From Epithemia pelagica (Eukaryota > Bacillariophyta > Bacillariophyceae > Surirellales > Surirellaceae), in assembly GCA_946965045.2 (NCBI GenBank), contig OX337231.1, forward strand, positions 2,976,001 through 3,040,000: 64,000 nucleotides of DNA, given 5' to 3'. The position numbers were made by a program, and so were the translations under genes. Every line of letters begins with the position of its first letter. Within the stretch, counting starts at the first letter, position 1. Below the pieces are notes generated by a model. It was given only the letters and a program-made list of their open reading frames with translations. It did no database searches and had not been told where the DNA came from. Shown in pieces: positions 10,317-20,566 of this stretch.

Positions 10317-12143
10317 ATGCGCTTGACGCTGCTGTGGAATTTGGTATCGTGGTCGTGGCTGTGGCTGGCCACTTTGTTGCTTCATGTGATCAGCCAATGT
10401 CCTGATGTTTCAGCAGGGAAGACGACCAATTTTGACACGATTCTTTCACCGTCCCACGCAAACTTCTGGTACACAGACGCGAAAGTCGGAGCTTCGGGCT
10501 CTGTGGATTTTTCCAACTTAGTGTTTGAACCAGTATCTGAACCGTTCTCTTCGAACTTCGATGAGACCACAAGATTCACAGTTGATCTTGCGTTCTTCCG
10601 AGAACCGGACGAGTGTTCGAAGATATCATCACATGAGTGTGACTGGACGCAAGTTGGAGTGGGTGCGAAGGACAATGCTGGACGTCTTCGTCGGTGCTGC
10701 ACAGAAGAAAGTTATGGACTTGGAACATGCGCCGAGGGGCAACTGGGACGAATGATTTTAGTTCCAGATCAGTTTGATGGATCTCATCGATTCATCCAGA
10801 TCCCTGCAACGGGAAACGTGAAATATAAGCTCAAATACCCGTTGTTGCAAGTTCAGCAATCTGGGGAATATGTGGTTGCCTTCTCCAATTGCAACGTCGA
10901 TGGCAGGCAAGTTCATGTCTCTGGGGATATCGTTTGGAAAGGTAGTTTGGATGAATCTGGCAATGAAGAGGCCACGGTCACGGACAGGCTATCTGAGGGA
11001 TTGACTGAATGTGGATTTGAAATGGGAAGCGTTTTCGCAGATGGAGAGGTTTCCCCACAATTTATCTTGTCTCTTTTGGAGCTATCTACGCCTTGTACGA
11101 CCGACGAACAAGAGGAGTCCATGCGTCAGGCATTTCTTTCGTTTGAACGGTGTTCAAACTTTGAACTACTTGAGCTGGGTGAGGCGTTTCCGTCATCCCT
11201 TCTCGGTGTATTGCAAAAATGCGTTGACACCATGTCGCCCAACGGTTGGTCATCTCTCGGGGATTCGGAAGAGTGTGCCTCGTCACTGTTTGGGAACCAT
11301 CCTTTGGGGAACATGATTCGTGATATTGTTATTCACCCGGGGAAAACTGCAGAGTGTTTTCGTGATTTGGCGGAACAAATCCCTACCTGCTCCATGGATT
11401 TGTGGCCTTTCCCCGTAAGTGGCGAGATTGTCCGAATGGGTGCCTGTATCGCTGCAAAGATTGAAGATATGGTATTGGGTCAATGTACAGACATTTTGGA
11501 CACTCTTTACCGACAGTGTCTCCCAAACTACCCTATCTTGTCATCGGACTGTGATGACATAATCAGCCGCTGCAAGAGCTTTTTTGACAGAGTCTCATTC
11601 ACTCCAGACCCATGGGGAAATCTTCTAGGTGCTTTGTTGGGGATGCCATTACCACTCCCCTGTAAGAAGGAAGCCGAACAGAAAAATATGACTTTTATGG
11701 TTGATTCCTATGAATCATTTCGTGAGACTTGTGATGTCGTGGGCAAATCTCTTTGGAAACATATGGAAGAATTCGACATCAATAGCAACGATTCTACATT
11801 ACGAACTTTCCAGGAGTTCATGTTACAGAAAAAGCAAGACGACGCTAAATCACCCAACAAGGATACGGAAACTACTTCCGTTTTTCTGGACTTCTCTCCA
11901 CAGGAAGGCTGCATGGAGGTGGAGACAGCAAAAGAGCCTGAAACTTCAGCGGATGGGACAATCAGCACGGAACGAAACGGGGCAGCATCTTTTGGAAAAG
12001 GAATCATGACAGCTTTTGCCCTATCTTTAGTAGGCTATATTCTCTTGGTGGTGTTCAGGAAAAACCGGGCAAGAAGGACTATCAATGATGCTGATCCAAG
12101 CTTTGAACATGTTCCTGGGGGTGAACACGACATTGTTATGTGA
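10317..12143 (+). CDS. type I membrane protein with GPR107-like lumenal domain and Cys-rich ectodomain
   Basis: A 608-residue protein with a signal peptide (residues about 1-36), a large lumenal or extracellular region, one transmembrane segment near residues 565-583 (MTAFALSLVGYILLVVF), and a short cytosolic tail beginning RKNRARR. The first ectodomain part (DDAFF-type segment, the paired Cys in RRCCTEE, and VVAFSNCNVDGRQVHVSG) resembles the lumenal beta-domain that precedes the seven-helix region in GPR107/Lung-7TM proteins. The seven-helix domain is absent. It is replaced by a Cys-rich region of about 300 residues that I do not recognise. ATG 10266 is an alternative start adding 17 residues; 10317 was chosen because it puts the hydrophobic core at the usual distance from the N-terminus. 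Confidence 0.72.
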   Translation: MRLTLLWNLVSWSWLWLATLLLHVISQCPDVSAGKTTNFDTILSPSHANFWYTDAKVGASGSVDFSNLVFEPVSEPFSSNFDETTRFTVDLAFFREPDECSKISSHECDWTQVGVGAKDNAGRLRRCCTEESYGLGTCAEGQLGRMILVPDQFDGSHRFIQIPATGNVKYKLKYPLLQVQQSGEYVVAFSNCNVDGRQVHVSGDIVWKGSLDESGNEEATVTDRLSEGLTECGFEMGSVFADGEVSPQFILSLLELSTPCTTDEQEESMRQAFLSFERCSNFELLELGEAFPSSLLGVLQKCVDTMSPNGWSSLGDSEECASSLFGNHPLGNMIRDIVIHPGKTAECFRDLAEQIPTCSMDLWPFPVSGEIVRMGACIAAKIEDMVLGQCTDILDTLYRQCLPNYPILSSDCDDIISRCKSFFDRVSFTPDPWGNLLGALLGMPLPLPCKKEAEQKNMTFMVDSYESFRETCDVVGKSLWKHMEEFDINSNDSTLRTFQEFMLQKKQDDAKSPNKDTETTSVFLDFSPQEGCMEVETAKEPETSADGTISTERNGAASFGKGIMTAFALSLVGYILLVVFRKNRARRTINDADPSFEHVPGGEHDIVM

Positions 12144-12398
12144 CGCCCTTGATCATCGTTTGAATCATGATTCTCTTGGGCCTACATTTGTGTTCAAGTC
12201 ACCTCCTTGCTCAGAGTTCTCGAGAAGGCCATCTTGTTTGTTGTTGCACATCTCGAGACTTGGCCTTAAGACAAAAATTGCCGGACATGGCTTAACACAT
12301 ACCGTTGCCGGTCACAGCTCACCGGAGGGCCTAACAGCTACATCTTTAGGCTGTTCTGGAAGTTTCTCAAAGGGTATTATTTTGTATTTCCTACACTC

Positions 12399-13538
12399 CT
12401 ATTTCTTCGCTTCGTTGATTTGCGCTTTCTTAGCGGCCTCACGTTCCAGACGTTGCTCTTCTTCTCGTTCCGCATTCTTTTTAGCTGCCTCTCTCTCGGC
12501 CCGTTGCTGGAGTTGGAACCAATACTTCTTTTCCTTGATGGTCCTCGCCTGATAAATTTTCAATTGAAAATCAATTTCTCGTAGAACGACTCTCATATGG
12601 GCAGACCTATGTCTAAGTCTCCCAGCTTGCCCTTTGCCCATGGGTTTGATTCCTTTCCTCGTTTTCGCTGGAGTGGCGAAACATTCGGCGACTTCCAATG
12701 CCGATTTCTGAATGCCATGTCGAATGTCGGCTAAATTGGATGTTCGAGCCAAGACTTTCTTAACCAAGGGCGCCTTCTTTCGTTTCAAGAACGTAAGCTG
12801 AAGCAGAGCCTCCTCTAAGGGCATTCGCGTAGTGAACTGACACACACAATTGAGTTTCCATGGAGATCCTCGAATGTCCTTTTGTGTTCCAATATAGGTC
12901 TTGAGATTGCGCAGGCGCCTCGCCACCAAACGAGGTTTCAATCGAGGATGGTAACCCGTTCGAAACGCCACCATTTCTCTTCCATCGGCTGTATGTACCA
13001 CCGTAGGTTTTGTGTAAAAGGGGTCCTGTAAGAGTTTGAGGGTTCGTTCGTCAATCGCATTCGAACTGTCCTCAGCACTGGCCATCGCAGTGTCACTGGA
13101 AACGTATGATGACGGGGATAATGCGGGAGTCGAATCGCTATTTGTCGAACTATTTCTTGCCAACCACAGCCAAGGGCGTAGTCTACCTTGTGCAACCGAT
13201 GAGGAAGACAAGGGGGTTAGTGTCGTTTGCCATTTCGATCCGACTGCTGCAGTACTGAATCTCAGTCTGGATTTTTCAGAATCCATGAAGGCTCGCCTTG
13301 TCAAGTTACCTCCACCCCATGCCGGATACTTTGAGGGATGAAAGATTACAAGTTGTCTACAAATGGTCCTCATTCTCTCCATGGTTACCAGAGTTGTTCT
13401 CAGCGTTGTTGATGGATGGTGGACATGAGATTCTGGGTTGAAAAAGATACTCTCTATCATGGGTCGCGTTAGGGTCGCGCTGTATACCGTTGGCTGTTGG
13501 CTGAGGAGAAAAACGTGGTCTGTATCAAACCTCTCCAT
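12399..13538 (-). CDS. MRPL22: mitochondrial large-subunit ribosomal protein uL22m
   Basis: The C-terminal half matches ribosomal protein uL22: SPWKLNCVCQFTTRMPLEEA, the LTFLKRKKAPLVKKVLAR helix and the HMRVVLREI strand are the expected conserved blocks. uL22 lines the peptide exit tunnel. An N-terminal extension of about 170 residues, rich in Ser, Thr and Arg, suits a mitochondrial targeting peptide plus lineage-specific addition. The tail is a Glu/Lys/Ala helix. The first ATG is 13538 (379 aa). ATG 13382 (MERMRTICRQL, 327 aa) gives a better presequence, and the first 52 residues may be 5' leader. It diverges from the CNOT11 gene. Confidence 0.85.
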   Translation of the reverse strand: MERFDTDHVFLLSQQPTVYSATLTRPMIESIFFNPESHVHHPSTTLRTTLVTMERMRTICRQLVIFHPSKYPAWGGGNLTRRAFMDSEKSRLRFSTAAVGSKWQTTLTPLSSSSVAQGRLRPWLWLARNSSTNSDSTPALSPSSYVSSDTAMASAEDSSNAIDERTLKLLQDPFYTKPTVVHTADGREMVAFRTGYHPRLKPRLVARRLRNLKTYIGTQKDIRGSPWKLNCVCQFTTRMPLEEALLQLTFLKRKKAPLVKKVLARTSNLADIRHGIQKSALEVAECFATPAKTRKGIKPMGKGQAGRLRHRSAHMRVVLREIDFQLKIYQARTIKEKKYWFQLQQRAEREAAKKNAEREEEQRLEREAAKKAQINEAKK

Positions 13539-13699
13539 TCAGAACTTTTGTGGGCCGTTTCAAGATTTTGGCCTCGGGTCTTCGTGGTTGGTTGGTATAA
13601 GAGATTGAAATAGAATACTAGAGCAGCCAGCTTCACCGAGGGCGACTTGAATCCGTTCGAGTCAATGCTCTAAAAGAGCTCCTGCTCAGTGATTGAAGC
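13539..13699. promoter_or_regulatory. divergent promoter between MRPL22 and CNOT11
   Basis: 161 bp between the two first ATGs. If MRPL22 starts at 13382, the region grows to 317 bp and includes two GGGTCGC motifs (13461 and 13472), matching the pattern seen at 10091, 10110 and 18564. Confidence 0.4.
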
Positions 13700-15685
13700 A
13701 TGGCGGCGATGGCGACACACCAACAAGCGACTGCAGCACAACCCACTTCGGTTTTCTGGATGGAGTTCTGGAAGGCGTTGGCACTGCAGCAGCACCAAAC
13801 AAATGTGGAACCATCGTCGACGACGACTGTTTCGACCAACGAAGTGATTGTGGCTGGGACCAAACGTGCGGCTCGAGATTCGGTCGGAAAATTAATGAGC
13901 CAGCGAATGCTGGAAAATCCATTGGATCACGGTCCGTTCTCTGTTGCTTGGACTTGCCATATGATGATTGAAACTACAGTGCTATCATCCTCATCGGCAG
14001 TCAGTCCAGAAACAACGATTGCAGCATCCTTGGCACTAGCAACTTTCTTCTTTCATCCACCGGAAAATGAGACTAAAAACGAAGGACAATCCTCAATGAT
14101 CACAAATGAATTCTCTCCACTGTCCTCCTCAACGAATTGGACGTTTTCTTGGCGTCATAGATTGGGCTGTCTCTCTATCTTGGATGTTCTTTGTGAACAA
14201 TTTGTGTCCAACAAGTCACAGTCGCCTCTCTTCCCTATGCTGGTGGTAGATGCTATGGCATGTCTACGGAGCAGTGAGCAGCAGCTTCAAAATCCACCCA
14301 CCACTGCCAATGTGACAGACCTTGCGCCGGCCTCATTGTCACCAGATAATTTTCTCGAACAAGAGTGTATACTATTTTTTGTCGATTCGTTATTGCCTGA
14401 TATTGTGGGAGCTGAGACGTATGCCTTGATGGGTAGTAGCAATGAACCCATACCGGAACATGTGCGACAACAAGTGGAAGATTCGATCCAACACTGGACC
14501 GCAATTTATCAGCGAGCGCAATATGTCAATCCGATTCTGTGGGCGACCCGGCCGTCAGAGCTGGACATTCTCAAGTCCATGTTTCCAGCTACTACCGAAG
14601 AGACAACGAGTGAAAACGAAAGCAACAACAACAATGCTACAAACCATGATGGACTGTCGATTATGAACATTCTCCAACACCCCTTGCCATCCGTCGATGC
14701 AGCATTTGCCAGGCCTCTACCTCCCCCAATGCTTCCAATCTTTGGTTTCCATGATGACGAAGCGGCACTGACGGCCGATGAAGAACAGCAGGTTGCTGAA
14801 TATCTTCATGGACAACTCAACTGGTTGACTCCCACTAACTTGAGACTGATGCTTTTGCCAGACGATGAAGAAGAGGATTTGGAAGCAACTGAATTGTTCC
14901 GCCAAGCTTTGGAGCTCTTTCAGAACAAGGCGTTTGTTAAGCCTTTGGCACCCAATGAACAGCGATCCGTGTTGCAAATTTTAAGTGACAAGAAAGGTTC
15001 ATCGGGGAGAGATTCTGTGGCGGCTGCAACCACTTCTTCGTCGGAACACAGTTCCGTTCCATCCTCGTCCTTGAACGACAAGGATGGCAGTGGCGACTAT
15101 TGTGAAGAGAATTTGGCAGTTCGATTGATTCAAGAGTCTGGGCTGACTCCACAGAACTTACCCCGCTTGGTAGAACAGAATCCCTTGGTGGCAACGGAAT
15201 GCTTGTTGCGTATTCTTTCGTCGTCTCCACCGATTCGTACAGAGGAGGAGAAAACGGAATATTTATCAAGTTTGGTGGGTATGGATGTGCGTTTGCATAC
15301 CATGGAGGTGGTCAATCGCTTGGCTACCTACAACGTGCCATCGAGTGCTACCCGTGATGGTAATGGCGTTGCTGCTGTCACGGCAAGTGGTGGAAGTTCT
15401 CCCCCTCGAGAATCGGTCCTACATCCCGAGTACATTTTGCTGTTCATCACGAGTTGTATCGCCAGCTGTGAAAACGTTCAAGATCGCCATATGCAAAATC
15501 GATTGGTACGATTGGTCTGCGTCTTTATTCAATCATTGCTTCGGAACGGAATTGTGCAAGTGGAAGACATTCAGTTTGAAGTCCAGTCCTTTTGTGTGAA
15601 ATTTTCTCGTATACGAGAAGCCTCCGCCTTGTTCTCAACGACACAGCGTGCAGTCCGACAGCGAGTGCGGGCTGAGTTCCCGTAA
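13700..15685 (+). CDS. CNOT11: CCR4-NOT complex subunit 11
   Basis: A 661-residue protein whose C-terminal ~180 residues match the CNOT11 conserved domain (DUF2363). Diagnostic blocks include [59 protein letters not shown] and [15 protein letters not shown], in the expected order. CNOT11 pairs with CNOT10 and binds the N-terminal part of CNOT1 in the deadenylase complex that controls mRNA decay. The N-terminal region is longer and contains Ser/Thr- and Asn-rich low-complexity segments (about residues 290-310 and 435-460), probably disordered. The gene is intronless here, and the ATG at 13700 is the first in frame. Confidence 0.95.
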   Translation: MAAMATHQQATAAQPTSVFWMEFWKALALQQHQTNVEPSSTTTVSTNEVIVAGTKRAARDSVGKLMSQRMLENPLDHGPFSVAWTCHMMIETTVLSSSSAVSPETTIAASLALATFFFHPPENETKNEGQSSMITNEFSPLSSSTNWTFSWRHRLGCLSILDVLCEQFVSNKSQSPLFPMLVVDAMACLRSSEQQLQNPPTTANVTDLAPASLSPDNFLEQECILFFVDSLLPDIVGAETYALMGSSNEPIPEHVRQQVEDSIQHWTAIYQRAQYVNPILWATRPSELDILKSMFPATTEETTSENESNNNNATNHDGLSIMNILQHPLPSVDAAFARPLPPPMLPIFGFHDDEAALTADEEQQVAEYLHGQLNWLTPTNLRLMLLPDDEEEDLEATELFRQALELFQNKAFVKPLAPNEQRSVLQILSDKKGSSGRDSVAAATTSSSEHSSVPSSSLNDKDGSGDYCEENLAVRLIQESGLTPQNLPRLVEQNPLVATECLLRILSSSPPIRTEEEKTEYLSSLVGMDVRLHTMEVVNRLATYNVPSSATRDGNGVAAVTASGGSSPPRESVLHPEYILLFITSCIASCENVQDRHMQNRLVRLVCVFIQSLLRNGIVQVEDIQFEVQSFCVKFSRIREASALFSTTQRAVRQRVRAEFP

Positions 15686-15923
15686 CTGAACGATGGACAA
15701 GCTACAACAAATTAAAACTTATGACTCCTAAGCTGAACATGACTAATGGATAAATAATCTTGGTTAAACAAACAAGATCCAGTAATATCGTTGAGAGTCA
15801 AGAAGTAGAAGTAAGATGAATACTACCTATTTGAGATAAGTAGGATTCTCCAAATCTCCCGCAAAGAATCCGCATAAGCAATGGGCCTACGCCATCGAAG
15901 GTCGAAGTGGTGAAAGCCAGAAG

Positions 15924-16313
15924 TCAGTTGAATGAATCTGACAGTGTTCCTACAGACTCCTCCCGAGACCAAACAGCCTCTCGCATTGCATTCCCAAGCA
16001 TGGCAAGTGACATTAACACAAGGAGCGCGGACACAAAGCGATTCCGTTGACATTTTGAATGGTCCTCATTTCCAATTGGTGTTGGAAGGTCATCTAATGG
16101 GACGGGTGTGCACGGAAGAGAAGAACAGTTCTCCACATCTCGACTCTCGTCGTTCCAAAAGTCTAACAGAGAGGACTGGGCCATTTCATTTATCGATGAA
16201 CTTGGTTCGCCGAGAGTGCTTTGCTTCGACAATTCATCTGGACTCAGGTTGTCTGTATCCTCAGGAAGGTCATCTTCGATATACGGGCCTGGTTGTGTCA
16301 TCTCCAGAGGCAT
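15924..16313 (-). CDS. small single-span membrane protein, unknown
   Basis: A 129-residue frame from the first ATG at 16313. It has an acidic, Ser/Pro-rich N-terminal part and one hydrophobic segment near residues 88-107 (SALLVLMSLAMLGNAM), followed by a short tail. This arrangement suits a C-terminally anchored membrane protein. No family is recognised. A plus-strand frame of 127 codons overlaps it almost completely, so the coding strand is not certain. I prefer minus because it contains the transmembrane-like stretch and a sensible ATG. Confidence 0.45.
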   Translation of the reverse strand: MPLEMTQPGPYIEDDLPEDTDNLSPDELSKQSTLGEPSSSINEMAQSSLLDFWNDESRDVENCSSLPCTPVPLDDLPTPIGNEDHSKCQRNRFVSALLVLMSLAMLGNAMREAVWSREESVGTLSDSFN

Positions 16314-16856
16314 GATGTCTATAGCACCTGTTGATCTCACGTTCAAACTATCAAGTATAAGAGCTTCAAAATAAAAGGATCTTATTCCTTGGTTTCGGCT
16401 ACAACAAATCTATTATGTGGTCATGGATTGTGTTTGTGTCGTGTAAACCAGAATAAACGACATCGTCTTCTCATGGTCGGAATGCGTGTAGGTGTAGGCT
16501 AGAGTGTTGTGTACGAGCGTATCCGTAGTCGTGTGAAAGAAAGAACTCCCACAGAACTCCCACCGAACTCCCACAACGCCCCCGCATGTAAGGTTATCTT
16601 TGGAGAAAAAACAGGCCTTCCGTTTGCCTTCACTTCAAAATTTAAAAGCTCATCTCGCGAGCATGTCTGGCTCGTCTTTCCGCGACTGTTAATTTCAAAG
16701 GCACGCAGGCCCCTCCACGCGCCACAAATTGAATTCAGGTTTGGGTTTGGCCCACTTTTTCTTTGGATCAACGCATCCTCACAAAACTATTCTCATCGTA
16801 CAAAAAGCTGATCCATTTCGGATATTCGAGACCTCAAGCTCTTCACAACTTTCACC
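16314..16856. other. divergent intergenic region
   Basis: 543 bp upstream of both the small membrane protein gene and the secreted Cys-rich gene. It contains a short tandem repeat at 16543-16575. Open frames here are short and not convincing. Confidence 0.4.
16543..16575 (+). repeat. 11-bp tandem repeat, 3 copies
   Basis: GAACTCCCAC occurs at 16543, 16554 and 16565 with one variable spacer base each time, giving an 11-bp period. It lies about 290 bp upstream of the secreted Cys-rich protein gene and may be a promoter element or a chance microduplication. Confidence 0.75.
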
Positions 16857-17332
16857 ATGATTTCAAGATTGTCGACCATCCTTCTTTCACTGATAGTTCT
16901 TATTGCTGTCACTCTAGCGCAAAGCAAAAAGGTAGGTACATAGCATCGCGACCGAAGCTACTACCATGGAATGAGTTTGCCATATCGTCTCAACCAAACA
17001 TTCCCCCGGTTGTCTTGTGTGTACAGCCCGACTTTGACAAGTTTTTTCCATGGGACGAATGTTTGAATGGTCCCAACGAGTACGGTCCCTGCGATCATTC
17101 AAAATTCCCCGTTTGCAAAGACGATGAACAAATCTGCTACAACCGACGACCTCGTCAAGACAAGTTTTATTCGGACAATCGACAGCCCTATTTCTTTATT
17201 GATTACCGAAATGTCTATTGTTATCCAGACTATTGGGGCGGATGCTCCAGCTGCACACCCGGCAGACTTTGTGTGTCGGAAAACCGTTGCATCTTGGAAG
17301 AGAAGGATTACGAGTGCACAAAATGGATTTAG
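16857..17332 (+). CDS. small secreted cysteine-rich protein (2 exons)
   Basis: Exons are 16857-16931 and 17027-17332, joined across a 95-bp GT-AG intron. Exon 1 codes only for a signal peptide (MISRLSTILLSLIVLIAVTLA followed by QSKK). Exon 2 codes for the mature protein. The 126-residue product has ten cysteines in the mature part, an even number suited to five disulfides, and many aromatic residues (for example FFIDYRNVYCYPDYW). A longer continuous frame starting at 16763 runs through exon 2 but lacks the signal peptide and crosses the intron. The two-exon model explains both the frame change and the leader. No family is recognised; cell-wall, extracellular-matrix or signalling roles are possible. 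Confidence 0.7.
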
Positions 17333-17662
17333 GGAGAAACCTCCGAACATTGCGTGGAGGTAGCCCGCTCATGTACACTAAGACAAGCCATGAACTTTTC
17401 TAATATCATATCACGCGACTTAACTATATAGATGACACGGACTTCGAACAAAAATAGGATATAACAAGGCTCCATATCATCGTTTTCCGTCGGTTAACAC
17501 ATGACAGAATGCCATCAATGACACAGTGTCAGGTACAGGTTAGGACAGCTGTCATCAGGTTCATCAAACGATATATCAACCATCGGGTTTGGGTGCCGAC
17601 GTACGATTGCCATTCCACTTGCAGGACCGAGGATGACTCCGTTACCCTTTGGTTTCCAAACT
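17333..17662. other. convergent intergenic region
   Basis: 330 bp between the stop of the secreted Cys-rich gene and the stop of CCDC124. No gene is supported; probably both 3' untranslated regions. Confidence 0.5.
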
Positions 17663-18409
17663 TCATCCTGATGTTGGTGCAACTTGATTGGCCGGGTTTT
17701 CAGGACTCTTTTTCCACAGATTCCACACCTTTTCCTTGTATTGCGTGAGACGCAATCCAGGATTTTCTTCCTTCACAATTGGCAACATCTTGGCCTCAAA
17801 CGCATTGTACAAGGCCTTGTTGGACTTGGCGTCTCCTCCAGAGACTCCCAGACTAGACAAGGCATTATCAATACCCGATGTATCTTCGGCAGCCATTCGA
17901 TCTAAATTGGCTTGTCGACCCACCTCACCCGTTAACATTTCCTCCGTGGCCGCCAACATTTTATCGGAAGCCGTTTCATGTGCGTTGGCTGTTTGGGCTT
18001 GCTGTTGTTGTTGCTTCTGTTGATCTTCCTTGGCTTTTAGATCCGCACGCTTCATCTTTACCTTTTTGTCGGCTGCACTCACCAAGGCGTCTTCCAACAA
18101 GGACAAGTCATTTTTCTTTTTGTTATTCTTTTTCGTGGGTACCTTTACTTTGGGTTTGCCCGACGATTCCGCTTCTTCTGCTGCCAACAGGTCGGCCTTT
18201 TCTCGTCTTTTTCGTGCCGCTTCATCGGCCTTGGCTGCTGCTGCATCGTCTCGAGAGGCCTTGCGATTGTTGGCTCCCTTTTTCCATTCCAATGCTTCTT
18301 GAGCCTCCACCCGAGCGGCCTCATCCGAGGCTTTTTGGGCTGCGTGTTGGTCCTTCTTGGCTTGAGCCGCCACGGCCTTCGAATTTGGAGCTTTCTTGCC
18401 ACCCGCCAT
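17663..18409 (-). CDS. CCDC124: CCDC124/Lso2-family ribosome-associated protein
   Basis: A 248-residue, highly charged protein. Its N-terminal two thirds are Ala/Lys/Glu-rich helix. The C-terminus matches CCDC124: the block ENPGLRLTQYKEKVWNLWKK followed by SPENPANQ corresponds to the conserved end of the family. CCDC124 and its yeast relative Lso2 bind empty 80S ribosomes and help them recover after dormancy. The gene is intronless, starts at ATG 18409, and diverges from the ZC3HC1-like gene. A Gln run (about residues 132-136) lies in the middle. Function is inferred from the family. Confidence 0.9.
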   Translation of the reverse strand: MAGGKKAPNSKAVAAQAKKDQHAAQKASDEAARVEAQEALEWKKGANNRKASRDDAAAAKADEAARKRREKADLLAAEEAESSGKPKVKVPTKKNNKKKNDLSLLEDALVSAADKKVKMKRADLKAKEDQQKQQQQQAQTANAHETASDKMLAATEEMLTGEVGRQANLDRMAAEDTSGIDNALSSLGVSGGDAKSNKALYNAFEAKMLPIVKEENPGLRLTQYKEKVWNLWKKSPENPANQVAPTSG

Positions 18410-18790
18410 TGTGTGTTTGGAGTCTTCTCAGGAGCAGAACGCTTGAACCTTGCTTTTATGGGCTTGATGCTTTTTCTTACAGTCGTACGATTGGTAAACG
18501 AGAGATATGGATGGACGCGTCGAAAGTCCGACGAAAATCGGAGAGGGATCACCAGACGCTCGTGGGTCGCTCTTAGAAGTCCGTTTTTTTGTCAGAACTC
18601 TGTTGTTCAGTTTCCAGTTCTGGGTGATGCTGATCAGAGAAGATTGAACAACGAAAGAGAAAAAACAACAACATTGCCTTTGAGGAGCCTGGACGGTAAA
18701 GAAAGTTCCGTCGTGGCTGGAGAGACGACCCATATCATTGTTGACGAAGCAACAGAAACACCCACCACAAATCCAACCGCGCACCCAACC
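18410..18790. promoter_or_regulatory. divergent promoter/5' leader between CCDC124 and ZC3HC1-like genes
   Basis: 381 bp containing a GGGTCGC motif at 18564, as in two other divergent promoters here. The reading frame of the ZC3HC1-like protein stays open through this region back to an ATG at 18458. The region may therefore be partly coding if that upstream start is used. Confidence 0.4.
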
Positions 18791-20401
18791 ATGTCCCCAC
18801 AGGCAAGCCACGTCAATGATACGAACGAGCAAGATGCGTCGGTTCCAAGCAAGGCTACGGAATCTTGTTTGTTGCTGTTGCAACAGACATTGCCATCGCC
18901 GTCCAAGGCGTCCATTTCTCGAAGCGACCAAGAACGCCGGCTTGGCTACAAAACGAGATTGGAGTCCTTTCATCCAGCCACTTACTTTGCCAAACCCTGT
19001 TCCATCTCACCCATTGTTGTGGCTCGGTTCGGGTAAGATGAAACTTGCTATGCACGATTGTTCCTGTGTTGGTATTGATGGATCCTCAATACAATATTTT
19101 TCGTCTCTATGGTTGCTTTTTCTATCATTGTGTATGTGTACATTTATAGATGGAAAAATGTCGATAGAGATGTGCTGCAGTGCGTTGGATGCAATGCCTT
19201 TGTGGCTGTCATTTTGAATTCGCAGTTGTCGGCACAAGGGACCCTAAAATTGACAGCCTGGTATGAATCGCAACTCGCCCATGCCCATCAGGTATCCTGT
19301 CCCTTTCGTCGGCTGGCCCAAGAATATTTTGGATTGACCACGGAACACATTAGCGACAACCGTCAATCACCACCACCAACTACCACACCAATACCAAACG
19401 AAACAAGGCGAGAATCCAAAATTCAACCTCGTGCTGTGTCTAGTTTTGTCATGCTTGCAAGCGTTTTGCCTCCCGTGGAAGTCGAGTTGTTAGAACATCC
19501 AAAGCCAATTCATCTTCTTCAAACCTTTGTCAAACAACTCGTAGTCCTTCCCCAATCCGAGAAACTGGAACGGTACAAGGAAAATCTCCCCTCGCATGTG
19601 GCATTGGCGCTTGGACTGTCCACCACGAAGACCGCTGGCTCGAATGAATCACCGAATTCGGTCCTGACACAGTTATTGGATATCCTCTTTCCGGACCGAC
19701 ACCAAGAACCCAACACAGCAATGTCCGAGACAACATGGGAGACCTGTTTGTTGTTAACCTTGTTGGGATGGAGGGTACAAACGGACCAACTACGCGACGA
19801 AAAGGAGGGGACAGAACAACCCAACTCTTTGGGAGGCAAAAGCACGCAAACTCAATCTCAAAGGTTTTGGCTGCAATGTCCCTTGTGTCTTGCCACACTC
19901 ACTGTTCCTGAAAACGACAATGACAATGACAGCGGAACTACGGTCACAGCGAAAGAAACAACAACAAACACAACCAGCACTGACGCTGACCAGAATAGCA
20001 CAGGTACTGCGACCGTGGCTCGGGGGCCAAACGACAAAGAGGAGGCGATGCCCGAACACAAACGTGCACGGACTGTAACACGATGCAATCCATGTCGTGC
20101 TCATCGGTATTACTGTCCCTACCAATGTGGATTTCCACAAAACTCGGGAGGTATGGAAACGGGCAACAAGAACTTGCCTGTCTGGCAAGAGTTGGTAAAC
20201 AAGTTTTCTCTGGCAAGCACGGAGAAAACGATGGATAATGAAAACGAAAACACTCCACAAAAAGAGAAAGCAGTCGAATCGCCAAGCAACGACGAAGAAC
20301 AACCTTCGGCATGGATGCGTGTTCATCAAATGTTGCTGGGAGGTTTGGCAGCACGACCCCATGCGCCACGAGGAAAGATCGCCTTGTCTCATGGATCATG
20401 A
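18791..20401 (+). CDS. ZC3HC1: ZC3HC1/NIPA-like C3HC zinc-finger protein (2 exons)
   Basis: Exons are 18791-19032 and 19150-20401, with a 117-bp GT-AG intron. Splicing gives ARFGWKNVDRDVLQCVGCNA across the junction, the start of the C3HC BIR-like zinc finger. This continues to HAHQVSCPF. The second zinc-binding module is visible as LQCPLCLA and later CNPCRAHRYYCPYQCG, as in NIPA/ZC3HC1 and yeast Pml39/Rsm1. In animals ZC3HC1 sits at the nuclear basket. The acidic Asn/Thr-rich insert between the modules (about 280-330 in the 497-residue model) is low-complexity. The frame is open back to ATG 18458, which would add 111 residues. I chose 18791 because the extra part overlaps a promoter-like region; exon 1 may be longer. 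Confidence 0.8.
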
Positions 20402-20566
20402 CCAGGACGGTTGACGGGGACCACCAATTCAATGCATAGGAAATTAATACAAAACAAAACTTGCGCTGCTCAGAGACTGTATTTAGGAGTAGTAGTACAG
20501 ACTGCTCTCTAGTTTGTTCTATGCAGTAGTTTTCTATGGCTTCCAATCGTTTGTTGTTGTTTCCTC

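Noticed and set aside
15932-16315. 127-codon plus-strand frame
   Set aside because: Overlaps the minus-strand membrane protein; no domain, signal or hydrophobic segment. Kept as an uncertainty for that gene.
16763-17332. Single-exon 189-codon version of the secreted Cys-rich protein
   Set aside because: It lacks the signal peptide encoded in another frame at 16857 and includes intron sequence.
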